Source: Anthoceros angustus
Taxonomy: Eukaryota > Streptophyta > Anthocerotopsida > Anthocerotales > Anthocerotaceae
Assembly (NCBI GenBank): GCA_010909165.1
Contig: MU008191.1
Coordinates: forward strand, 186,001-250,000
Direction of reading: 5' to 3'
Length of the DNA stretch: 64,000 bases
A program made the translations under genes and the position numbers. The notes beneath the pieces are model-generated. The model did no database searches. It saw nothing but the letters and a program-made list of their open reading frames with translations, and was not told where the DNA came from. Below are positions 54,801 through 64,000 of the stretch, in pieces (the first letter of the stretch is position 1; each line of letters begins with the position of its first letter).

Positions 54801-57735
54801 GGCTGCAGTCTTGCTTTGCTGAAGGACGTCTTCCAGGTCTTGTATGCAGGAGTCTAGGTACTCCAACACCCCACCATCTGATGTGTTTGCATTTGCAGCA
54901 CATCTGGCAATGTCAGCTAGCTCATTGATCTGTGCACGACAACAATTAGTGGGTCAGACCTGAGCCTGGTTGCCAAAATTGGACGGAATCAGCAAATAAT
55001 TGCACCCTAAAATGTGCAGAAACCCAGGAAGGTAATGTTCGACCTGCATAAGATCTTCAGCATCAGCAAGATGGATCCGATCACCCATTGACAGATCCAT
55101 CACACTTGTCGGTGTAACAAGAGGAGATGCTGTGGAAGAAGTCGAACTTTGCTCAGACCTTGGACGAGCTTGCCCATTAACCGGATGCTCAAATTCCTCA
55201 GCCCCTCCGTTATCCTGGATATCCTCCATCATGTGCTTGCCCCTATCATGAAGTGCTCCTGTTGGATCATGAAACCAATCCACACCTTCAGAGTGGGAAA
55301 GCTTCATATTTTCATTAAAGCCATTTGACCCACTCTGTGCGCTATTTGCGTTGTGGAAATCGGTTGACTTTTCCAGAATCATGGCGAGTCTCAGTAACCT
55401 CTCATCTACACTCAAAGCTTTGTGGTCGCACCTATCCGCACAAGCACATATGTGAGAGTGCTCCTCCAAACACAAGCTAGGGACTTCGTCTTCACAAATT
55501 CTACAAATGACCGGACAGTTGTCATCCAAGATGTTTGGTTGGTCGCCCCAATAACCCCATGCGACTCTATGGTGTTGAGAAGTCCTAGAAGCATGCATCT
55601 CAACATCCTTGGAAAAGGGTTTCACATTAGACGTCTTTCCTTTTCTTTCTACATGGGATTCGCCTAAAAACGTTTGCACTTTTTCAGAAGAGGTCTGATG
55701 TGCAGAACTTGATGAAGCAGCACTTGATAGACTTGACCCAGCCGACTTCTGCCAAGTTAAAACCCTGTCAGATACAGTACTATCCACCCGCTTGCCCCTC
55801 ACAACTCCAGACTCGCTTCCGACATGCTGCACAGATTTAGAAACGCCAGTTTCGCTGATTGCTTGACCAGGCCAATCTGTGATGACGCTCGCATCAGAAC
55901 TTCCTCCTGGTGCAACACCCCTCCTGATGTCCGGGAAGGACGATTTTGCATTTTCATGGATAGTCCATGCTCTATCAAATGTTGGTCTATCAAATGTTGG
56001 AGCTTCGCTTTTCCCATTCTCCTGGAGAGTCCATGCTCTATCAAGTGACGGAACTTCCCTGAAGTTCTTATGGAATCTGTGAAGAGCACCACCTTCATTT
56101 AAAGCATTCTCTTTCTGTAACTGCAGCAGCCTTGTACACCGTGTCAAAATAAATAGCATCCGCGTATGAAGCTGTTTCAAGATACCCATTGGCAGCTCTT
56201 GTCGCCTGTCATCTAAATCCTGAACGATGGCCTCACACTCCTCCCGGAAATCCGTTTGAGACATCATAGCACACCTCCGTGCCAAGACCAACAAGTCCTC
56301 AATGCCCTCTTGCAAGTGTGGCTGGGAGTGCTCACTTGACTCAAGCATTTCCACAAGATTTCCAGCAAAAACTTCTAGTTCCGAATCAACTTCCTCTTTC
56401 ACAGAAACAAATCGAGATTGAAGAGCATCCAAAATCTCCTGCAAAAGTCACATCCTGATTCAACATCAAACGTTCTGCCAAAAACTTTCACTTTCCTGAT
56501 CTGCAACAGATATTTCAAGATCCACCAAGCACACAGACGATGGTTTGCTAATCTAACCTCTACGTTCGAGCTGTGAGGCCTCCAGAAATCACCAAGCCGA
56601 ACACCCTTTGGATCAAGCTCATGTGAAAAGCTTTTGATATCCTTCAGTGGCTTTGACTTTCCTCCTGTCATCCTTAATAATGCTTGGAAGCGTGGCGACT
56701 CTGTCTCTTTGGGAGCATCCGACTGGCTCATTGGGCTCTGAGCAAAGAGAGAAAAAGAGACAAGCAAGACCCAGTCGTTTGAGCTCAGCATAAGCTTTTG
56801 AAAAAAGGTAGGCGGGACAGCAAAGCAAGGGCTGAGCTGAACCCAGCTACCTCATTATCAGACGAATCCAAATCACCAGCTCGATTACTCTGTCCGACGT
56901 TCACAGCCTTGATAGACAGGGTTTCAACATCAGAAGCCATCTGCGTATACGCAGACTCCAAAACCCCTGCTTTCGGCGCTGACACGTTCCTCGTACTGTC
57001 ACGACCAAGCTTCTCATCAGGCTGCAAAACAAGATGCGTCAGTTCGAAGCCAACAACCCCATGCTGCCTACAAACAAGCTTCCAAGGGCAAGCACCAACC
57101 TTGGCTGCATCCAGGCAAGACGACGATTCAAAAGCAGTTGTGTCGCGTCCTGTCCTAAAGCCACCGTCGGAAAACCTCCTATGGCCTTCTACAGCCCGCC
57201 CAGGCTTGAGACGCGTCCTCTCTTCGGCCTTGGCCCGCCGATCCACTTTGGCATCCGCATTCGTTCCCGCAAACAGAATCAGCGGCCCCGACCGCGTGTG
57301 AATCCGGTTGAGCCTGGAAAAGTTGGGGGAGTAAAGACGTCCCTCAAAACTCGATTCTGGCTCTGCGTGGCCCGGCGCAGTGGGAATTTGTGGCCTCTCT
57401 CGCTGCACCTTCCACTTCGAAGGAGGCTTCTCTGCAGATGCTACATGCCTTGCACTCGCTGCCTGCGGCCCATCCCCATCTCGAGCAGCAGCTGTTCTGG
57501 AGCCCAGCACACCCTTCCCTTTCAGCTCGCCCGCCCGCACCTTGCTATCTACCGCCCTGCTGGACTCCCTGGACGAATCCTGGTTGCTGGACAAGTGCCC
57601 CTTGGAGAAGGAATGCGCCTCGTCAGCCCCCTTCCTGTGGCTGCTGCTCCCGTCATCCCTGCCACCCTCCGCGCCCTTGCTCCGCCCCTCCTTGCCCTTG
57701 AGCAGGCCCAACCCCACCTTGCCCAGCCCCTTCAT
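51849..57735 (-). CDS. IRE: IRE-type AGC protein kinase
   Basis: Seventeen-exon model, 1313 residues, all in phase: 57100-57735, 56851-57021, 56558-56737, 55044-56438, 54757-54929, 54370-54610, 54099-54191, 53848-53988, 53558-53650, 53266-53470, 53032-53117, 52796-52884, 52605-52656, 52435-52491, 52182-52355, 52008-52085, 51849-51926. This is the plant IRE family (INCOMPLETE ROOT HAIR ELONGATION), AGC kinases tied to tip growth and microtubule control. A long N-terminal part has [40 protein letters not shown], and a Cys/His cluster (CRICEDEV ... [11 protein letters not shown], about 641-662). The kinase begins [20 protein letters not shown] (about 902), with FAIK lysine 932, HRDLKPDN (about 1024), TDFGLS (about 1043) and a long activation-segment insert before [15 protein letters not shown]. 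The C-terminal extension has [23 protein letters not shown] and [20 protein letters not shown], as in the family. All catalytic residues are present. Confidence 0.92.
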
Positions 57736-57992
57736 GATACAAGGCCAGCTGCAGGAATCCTAAAACTGGCAACCTGATCAACGCAAGCAACATCAACTCC
57801 ACCTCCCTCTACAGCATGGTACAAGCTGCGCAACGCCTAAGCGCAGCGATTCCCCTCATCCTCATTCCATCCCTCTACCTGCATGCTGAGAAAATGGTGA
57901 GGGGAAGGGGGAAGCAAACAGACACGCATTCTACTCAGCCTGCATCACCCACAAACTCATTGCCTAATCTTTAGTGTCAAAAAACTCCATGC
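57736..57992. promoter_or_regulatory. IRE proximal upstream region
   Basis: About 257 bp of single-copy sequence between the IRE start codon and the first base of the tandem duplication. It probably holds the 5' UTR. The rest of the upstream DNA is present twice, because the duplicated unit begins here. Confidence 0.35.
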
Positions 57993-60324
57993 CAGAAGCA
58001 TGGTCACCGGTTCCAGCCTCCCAGCTCTGCCCAAGCCCAAGCTGGAGCTGCAGGCAAGCTGCATGACAGCGGGCACTGCCACACCCAATTCACAAAACCC
58101 GATTAAATTTGGCTCACTCGGAACCCGAGAGAGAGAGGAGTTGGGCAGCCCAGCTTCCGTTTGTGTTCACGACCGGCCCTCATCACGGAGCTGACCTGCA
58201 GACAGACAGGGCAGCGCACTGGCAGGCGACAGGGGCAGTAGGTAGCATGCTGGGCTGATTCAGGCAAAAGGGAAATGCGAATGCAACCGCGTGGATTGGC
58301 ATTGACGAGAGGAAGTGCAGGTACTCCTTCATGCCATTTCTCGGCGTGCTGCCGGGGTCGGTGCTTCCCGTGCCGGCACGGGGTTCTGGGTCAAGCTTGA
58401 CTGCAGACGCAGTCAAGGTTCCCCGGCCTGCCATTGGCTCTCCCTGCTCCTTCCTCAGTTTTGCTTATAAGCAACCCTAAGCTACATTCCATCTTTCTCT
58501 ACACCTCGTCAATGTAGATGCTGAGATCACGTTGTAACGTCACACCTCTGATCAATTGGACTTTTTCACATTAAATTACACTCAAACTAGGTAGTTGGTG
58601 TGCACTAACCGTTGTACTAACAACCGAAGTATCACAGAAGATATAGGTTGGTAACATTTTCTCCATCATGTTTTCATGGTGTGATGAGAAATTAGGTGAT
58701 GGCTCTGTGGGACTCATTCTTGGAACTCGTTTCGAGAAGATATCTTGAAATCAGGAAACAATCGAAGTCAGGCCACTTGGGTCCAATTGCTCTACAAAGT
58801 CTGGATGGGAACAAGCCTCTTGGTCTTGCCCATGATGTGCATACCCAGAGGGAACAAGCCTCTTGGTGAGCCCATGATGTGCATACCCAGATATCAAGGC
58901 ATTTCATGTCACGCCAAGGTGTGCAAAAGCCTTTCATGCACCTTGATCACCACATTTTGCATGTAAACATGTCCACCAGGCAGTTGCCAACAAATAAACT
59001 AGTTAGGACTGCCACTGTGCAACACATCACTCTGCTGTTTTCTGCCACATTCCAAGTCCGCAGCGACTGCCCAAGCTTGATGCTTGATACGTGAGCATTC
59101 GCATGCACGTACACCAGAGCTACTCGTGATGCTCGCGATCTGGTTTCCATATTTGGGTTCGGAGATTATGGAACCCACATGAAGTTTGCTTATCCTGGTG
59201 AACACATCCATCGTCGCTTCCAAGTTTGGTATCCGGTGCCCCACAGCCACTCAGCCTTAGCTGCACATAGCATTCTTCTCATGAAAGAGAGATTGAGAAG
59301 CAAGACAAGCCTGTCTGCGCAAGGGACAACGGCCCCATTAAAAAAATTTCCCCTGTCAGGCTCAGGCCTATAAGGAACGGATGTGCGGGCTTGGAAGGAT
59401 ATGTGGATGAGGCATCGTGTTTGGATACGCGGATGAGGCATCCCTTCAACGACGTTATTAGATCCAGTTCCTCCGTCTCGTCTCAGGTTCACTGAGATGA
59501 TGCTGGTGACTGGCGTTGTCGTCCTCAGCTGAATACCCACGGGAAAGCACAGAAGAAACATGAGCGCGTTAATTCTCGAACACCAGAGGAATGGTCGATT
59601 CGAAGCATATTGGACCAGCTTCAAGTCGGTAGGCTTTCATCTTCTTTGGAGGAAATGTGAGACTGGTTACACTGTGAGGCTGATCAGTGGCTGGTAAACA
59701 CCTCACGAACTGATGAATATCTTCGTTGTTTAGAAATGATCTACACTTGCACTTGAGGACTTGGTTGCTCAATCCTCCTGTTACCTATCTCTGTGTTGAG
59801 CGGTTCCCGACATCGGAGGTACATTATTACAGAAGCACATGGAAAGATGTGGACTACCGATTTGCCTGCTTTGCCAAGCAAGCAGGAGAAGGAGCGCCAG
59901 CGAGGGATAGAAGCAAAGCGACAAATGACACCCTTTGCATATGGCATATACTGAGTAGGAGCTATAGGTACTGTGCTTGAGATTTGTCACTAGAATCGAT
60001 CAAGGTGATGAAGAGCTTAGAGCCATATGCATGGGCGGATGATGCTTCCCTCAAGTGTTAGATCTCTGTAGGAGACCAAGACAATGGCCCTTCCTGGGCT
60101 CAAGCTGGCCTGCCTTCCTAGCCCAGGATGGAGAGCCATAGTCTTGAGGGCTATGGCCCTTCCTGGGCCTTTTGCCAACGATCTCCGGCTTGACTCCATT
60201 GTCCTTTGTCCGTCATCGTCTCCCTCCGGCTCGTCCGCACCGTTCTTCCTGTCATCATCGCCATCGCCCTCCGGCTCGTCCGCACCGTTCTTCCTGTCAT
60301 CATCGCCATCGCCTCCGTCTCGTC
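57993..60324. repeat. tandem segmental duplication, copy 1 (truncated)
   Basis: About 2.3 kb that recurs at 60672-63090 with an offset of 2679 falling to 2672 bp because of small indels. The copies look almost identical by eye; visible differences include the A-run at 59339-59346, a lost AG in GAAAGAGAGATT, and ACTACC/ATCATT at about 59853. Copy 1 ends inside the acidic-repeat gene, so it lacks that gene's signal-peptide end. It starts only 257 bp above the IRE start codon and so carries IRE upstream sequence. Confidence 0.92.
58690..58990 (-). pseudogene. PPR repeat relic (copy 1)
   Basis: Read on the minus strand, short PPR-like pieces appear: FVGNCLVDMFTCKMW from about 58990, matching the VGNCLVDMYAKCG motif of the PPR genes at the window start, and GYAHHG twice, resembling GYAQHG, around 58830 and 58880. 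Stops and frame changes separate them. A copy of the same relic lies at about 61369-61669. It is a fragment left from a PPR gene. Confidence 0.6.
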
Positions 60325-60403
60325 TCAGGTTCACTGAGATGATGCTGGTGACTGGCGTTGTCGTCCTCAGCTGAATACCCACGGGAAAGCACAGAAGAAA
60401 CAT
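60017..60403 (-). CDS. chimeric ORF across a duplication junction
   Basis: A 128-codon frame from the ATG at 60403. Its first 31 codons (MFLLCFPVGIQLRTTTPVTS and on to LRRDGG) come from the segment also found at 59.5 and 62.2 kb; after the junction at 60312-60324 it enters the acidic-repeat gene in frame, with two DGDDDRKNGADEPEG units, then shifts frame relative to the full gene and ends in unrelated sequence. The start is hydrophobic and could serve as a signal peptide. Whether it is expressed is unknown; it looks like an accident of the rearrangement. Confidence 0.35.
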   Translation of the reverse strand: MFLLCFPVGIQLRTTTPVTSIISVNLRRDGGDGDDDRKNGADEPEGDGDDDRKNGADEPEGDDDGQRTMESSRRSLAKGPGRAIALKTMALHPGLGRQASLSPGRAIVLVSYRDLTLEGSIIRPCIWL

Positions 60404-60679
60404 GAGCGCGTTAATTCTCGAACACCAGAGGAATGGTCGATTCGAAGCATATTGGACCAGCTTCAAGTCGGTAGGCTTTCATCTTCTTTGGAGGAAATGT
60501 GAGACTGGTTACACTGTGAGGCTGATCAGTGGCTGGTAAACACCTCACGAACTGATGAATATCTTCGTTGTTTAGAAATGATCTACACTTGCACTTGAGG
60601 ACTTGGTTGCTCAATCCTCCTGTTACCTATCTCTGTGTTGAGCGGTTCCCGACATCGGAGGTACATTATTACAGAAGCA
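60312..60679. repeat. extra 368-bp partial copy between the two main copies
   Basis: Matches 59470-59837 at an offset of 842 bp, and the corresponding part of copy 2. On its left it overlaps copy 1 by CCTCCGTCTCGTC (13 bp, also present in the full gene at 63078-63090). On its right it overlaps copy 2 by CAGAAGCA (8 bp, present at 57993-58000 and 59830-59837). Both junctions therefore show microhomology. Confidence 0.88.
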
Positions 60680-63090
60680 TGGTCACCGGTTCCAGCCTCC
60701 CAGCTCTGCCCAAGCCCAAGCTGGAGCTGCAGGCAAGCTGCATGACAGCGGGCACTGCCACACCCAATTCACAAAACCCGATTAAATTTGGCTCACTCGG
60801 AACCCGAGAGAGAGAGGAGTTGGGCAGCCCAGCTTCCGTTTGTGTTCACGACCGGCCCTCATCACGGAGCTGACCTGCAGACAGACAGGGCAGCGCACTG
60901 GCAGGCGACAGGGGCAGTAGGTAGCATGCTGGGCTGATTCAGGCAAAAGGGAAATGCGAATGCAACCGCGTGGATTGGCATTGACGAGAGGAAGTGCAGG
61001 TACTCCTTCATGCCATTTCTCGGCGTGCTGCCGGGGTCGGTGCTTCCCGTGCCGGCACGGGGTTCTGGGTCAAGCTTGACTGCAGACGCAGTCAAGGTTC
61101 CCCGGCCTGCCATTGGCTCTCCCTGCTCCTTCCTCAGTTTTGCTTATAAGCAACCCTAAGCTACATTCCATCTTTCTCTACACCTCGTCAATGTAGATGC
61201 TGAGATCACGTTGTAACGTCACACCTCTGATCAATTGGACTTTTTCACATTAAATTACACTCAAACTAGGTAGTTGGTGTGCACTAACCGTTGTACTAAC
61301 AACCGAAGTATCACAGAAGATATAGGTTGGTAACATTTTCTCCATCATGTTTTCATGGTGTGATGAGAAATTAGGTGATGGCTCTGTGGGACTCATTCTT
61401 GGAACTCGTTTCGAGAAGATATCTTGAAATCAGGAAACAATCGAAGTCAGGCCACTTGGGTCCAATTGCTCTACAAAGTCTGGATGGGAACAAGCCTCTT
61501 GGTCTTGCCCATGATGTGCATACCCAGAGGGAACAAGCCTCTTGGTGAGCCCATGATGTGCATACCCAGATATCAAGGCATTTCATGTCACGCCAAGGTG
61601 TGCAAAAGCCTTTCATGCACCTTGATCACCACATTTTGCATGTAAACATGTCCACCAGGCAGTTGCCAACAAATAAACTAGTTAGGACTGCCACTGTGCA
61701 ACACATCACTCTGCTGTTTTCTGCCACATTCCAAGTCCGCAGCGACTGCCCAAGCTTGATGCTTGATACGTGAGCATTCGCATGCACGTACACCAGAGCT
61801 ACTCGTGATGCTCGCGATCTGGTTTCCATATTTGGGTTCGGAGATTATGGAACCCACATGAAGTTTGCTTATCCTGGTGAACACATCCATCGTCGCTTCC
61901 AAGTTTGGTATCCGGTGCCCACAGCCACTCAGCCTTAGCTGCACATAGCATTCTTCTCATGAAAGAGATTGAGAAGCAAGACAAGCCTGTCTGCGCAAGG
62001 GACAACGGCCCCATTAAAAATTTCCCTGTCAGGCTCAGGCCTATAAGGAACGGATGTGCGGGCTTGGAAGGATATGTGGATGAGGCATCGTGTTTGGATA
62101 CGCGGATGAGGCATCCCTTCAACGACGTTATTAGATCCAGTTCCTCCGTCTCGTCTCAGGTTCACTGAGATGATGCTGGTGACTGGCGTTGTCGTCCTCA
62201 GCTGAATACCCACGGGAAAGCACAGAAGAAACATGAGCGCGTTAATTCTCGAACACCAGAGGAATGGTCGATTCGAAGCATATTGGACCAGCTTCAAGTC
62301 GGTAGGCTTTCATCTTCTTTGGAGGAAATGTGAGACTGGTTACACTGTGAGGCTGATCAGTGGCTGGTAAACACCTCACGAACTGATGAATATCTTCGTT
62401 GTTTAGAAATGATCTACACTTGCACTTGAGGACTTGGTTGCTCAATCCTCCTGTTACCTATCTCTGTGTTGAGCGGTTCCCGACATCGGAGGTACATTAT
62501 TACAGAAGCACATGGAAAGATGTGGATCATTGATTTGCCTGCTTTGCCAAGCAAGCAGGAGAAGGAGCGCCAGCGAGGATAGAAGCAAAGCGACAAATGA
62601 CACCCTTTGCATATGGCATATACTGAGTAGGAGCTATAGGTACTGTGCTTGAGATTTGTCACTAGAATCGATCAAGGTGATGAAGAGCTTAGAGCCATAT
62701 GCATGGGCGGATGATGCTTCCCTCAAGTGTTAGATCTCTGTAGGAGACCAAGACAATGGCCCTTCCTGGGCTCAAGCTGGGCCTGCCTTCCTAGCCCAGG
62801 ATGGAGAGCCATAGTCTTGAGGGCTATGGCCCTTCCTGGGCCTTTTTGCCAACGATCTCCGGCTTGACTCCATTGTCCTTTTGTCCGTCATCGTCTCCCT
62901 CCGGCTCGTCTGCTCCGTTCTTCCTGTCATCATCGCCATCGCCCTCTGGCTCGTCTGCTCCGTTCTTTCTGTCATCATCGCCATCGCCCTCCGGCTCGTC
63001 CGCACCGTTCTTCCTGTCATCATCGCCATCGCCCTCCGGCTCGTCTGCTCCGTTCTTCCTGTCATCATCGCCATCGCCCTCCGTCTCGTC
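60672..63090. repeat. tandem segmental duplication, copy 2 (leads into the complete gene)
   Basis: The second copy of the 2.4-kb unit, continuous with the complete acidic-repeat gene beyond 63090. It repeats the IRE upstream sequence, the PPR relic and the repeat end of the secreted-protein gene. It has four 45-bp units in that gene, against two in copy 1. Confidence 0.92.
61369..61669 (-). pseudogene. PPR repeat relic (copy 2)
   Basis: Duplicate of the relic at 58690-58990, with the same FVGNCLVDMFTCKMW and GYAHHG pieces on the minus strand. It was carried along by the segmental duplication, so it dates from before it. Confidence 0.6.
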
Positions 63091-63339
63091 CCCTCCCTCC
63101 TTCTCTTCTCCTGCTTCGCCAGCGATTTTGGCAACAGGCTTGGGCAAGTATCCAGCTCCGAGGGGTCCCGCGTTCGCAGACGTGTGCGCCAACTCGCTTG
63201 TGCCGCCTTTGACAGCATCATGCGGCTCCGCCAGCATTTTGCGTCCCTTGTTGTCAGCGATGGCCAATTGGAGCGAAATGGAAACAAGCAGCAGCACCGC
63301 CATCGCCGCGAAGGCAGCATTGCTCATGAAGCGAGCCAT
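62824..63339 (-). CDS. secreted acidic-repeat protein (hypothetical)
   Basis: A 171-residue protein from the ATG at 63339, the first ATG in the frame. It begins MARFMSNAAFAAMAVLLLVS and continues ISLQLAIA, a clear signal peptide with likely cleavage before DNKG. A middle part (ELAHTSANAGPLGAGYLPKP, KIAGEAGEEKEGG) leads to four tandem 15-residue units, DGDDDRKNGADEPEG, encoded by 45-bp repeats at about 62890-63075, and an end VKPEIVGKKAQEGP. The product would enter the secretory pathway and be highly acidic; binding of calcium or wall polymers is conceivable but unproven. I do not recognise the family. The 3' portion is present again, truncated, in copy 1 of the duplication. Confidence 0.6.
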   Translation of the reverse strand: MARFMSNAAFAAMAVLLLVSISLQLAIADNKGRKMLAEPHDAVKGGTSELAHTSANAGPLGAGYLPKPVAKIAGEAGEEKEGGDETEGDGDDDRKNGADEPEGDGDDDRKNGADEPEGDGDDDRKNGADEPEGDGDDDRKNGADEPEGDDDGQKDNGVKPEIVGKKAQEGP

Positions 63340-64000
63340 GTCGACAGACTGTTGTGCAAGCTTCTGCTCCTGAGGATGCCCGAGCGCCTGCACATGTACA
63401 GCGCTCTAGACTATTGCCCGATCGTTGAAAACTGATCAAGTGCGTACCGATCCCTTGGTGGAAGCGCCTTATGTAGTCTCAAGTTCTCACTCTCAGACCG
63501 GTAGGATCCTCACACGTTCCATGCCTGCATCATCTGCACCCTGCAGGTGAGCAGGCTCGCTGCATGCTCTATGCTCTATGCAATGAGTATAAATTCCGGT
63601 ACAGGCCTACAGATTCTTGGCGCACCCTAGCGAGCAAAAGGAATAGGCTTTGTCTACGATTCTGGACTGGTGCCTGATGGATCAAGGTGAGATAACATTG
63701 GCGAACTTGTGACATTATTGTCATCAGCTGAATATGTAAAAGCACAGAAGAAGCATGAGCTCGTTGATTCTTGAACAACGAAGTCACCGATTAAGTACAA
63801 TTCGTGGACGTTTGATGATATTCTTGATGTACTGGCAGCATCGTATGCTCAAGAGTCTGGAATCAGTTGAGGTGGGTCTCTCAGTTGTACATGTATGGCT
63901 CATGATGCCTTATGAGGTGTCAGTGGTAACTAATTTGGTCCAAGCTTAGAGATGAGCTTGCATCTTCAAGTGGACCAGATTCAAGTCGGTAGGCTTTCAT
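63340..64000. repeat. upstream region with a diverged further copy of the duplicated segment
   Basis: At about 63720-63785, CAGCTGAATATGTAAAAGCA and GCATGAGCTCGTTGATTCTT match, with changes, the segment at 59525-59580 and its copies. The window ends in TCAAGTCGGTAGGCTTTCAT, identical to 59621-59640. An older copy of the unit therefore starts again here and probably continues beyond the window. No gene is supported. Confidence 0.6.

Overview
The window is nuclear DNA from a land plant, most likely a seedless one (fern, lycophyte or bryophyte grade); I cannot fix the genus. The reasons: spliced genes with short GT-AG introns (mostly 70-150 bp), intronless plant-type genes (NCED, PLS-class PPR proteins), plant-only families (IRE-type AGC kinase, ABCG half-transporter, a receptor-like kinase), and a complete gene for the dynein-arm assembly factor DNAAF11/LRRC6, which only makes sense in a plant that still has swimming sperm.

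Layout. 0.9-2.1 kb: an intronless deoxyhypusine synthase. 2.6-13.1 kb: a cluster of three related PLS-class PPR loci, one wrecked by stops, frameshifts and an internal inversion, and two long open ones pointing away from each other. 13.7-16.9 kb: a repeat-rich block with minisatellites, a LINE reverse-transcriptase relic and an unrecognised 341-residue ORF. 19.4-20.6 kb: a transmembrane receptor-like kinase. 21.9-25.7 kb: a small five-exon coiled-coil gene and, divergent from it, a TMEM65-like membrane protein with an EF-hand and a 24-nt microexon. 28.1-29.9 kb: an NCED (abscisic acid synthesis) gene carrying a two-base frameshift. 31.2-33.5 kb: DNAAF11 in 12 exons. 37.2-42.8 kb: a 21-exon gene that fuses an SbcD/Mre11-like nuclease to an SbcC/Rad50-like ATPase in one chain of 1185 residues. 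45.9-48.9 kb: an ABCG transporter, 11 exons, 666 residues. 51.8-57.7 kb: an IRE-type AGC kinase, 17 exons, 1313 residues. 58.0-63.1 kb: a recent 2.4-kb tandem duplication covering the IRE upstream region and a secreted acidic-repeat protein gene, with microhomology at the junctions.

The spliced models were built by hand from splice signals, reading phase and family similarity. For DNAAF11, the nuclease-ATPase fusion, ABCG, IRE, the TMEM65-like gene and the small coiled-coil gene, the summed exons keep phase and end in one stop. The genes share no obvious pathway; this looks like ordinary plant chromosome with local PPR expansion. The most interesting items are the SbcD-SbcC fusion, the frameshifted NCED, the EF-hand/TMEM65 protein and the young duplication.
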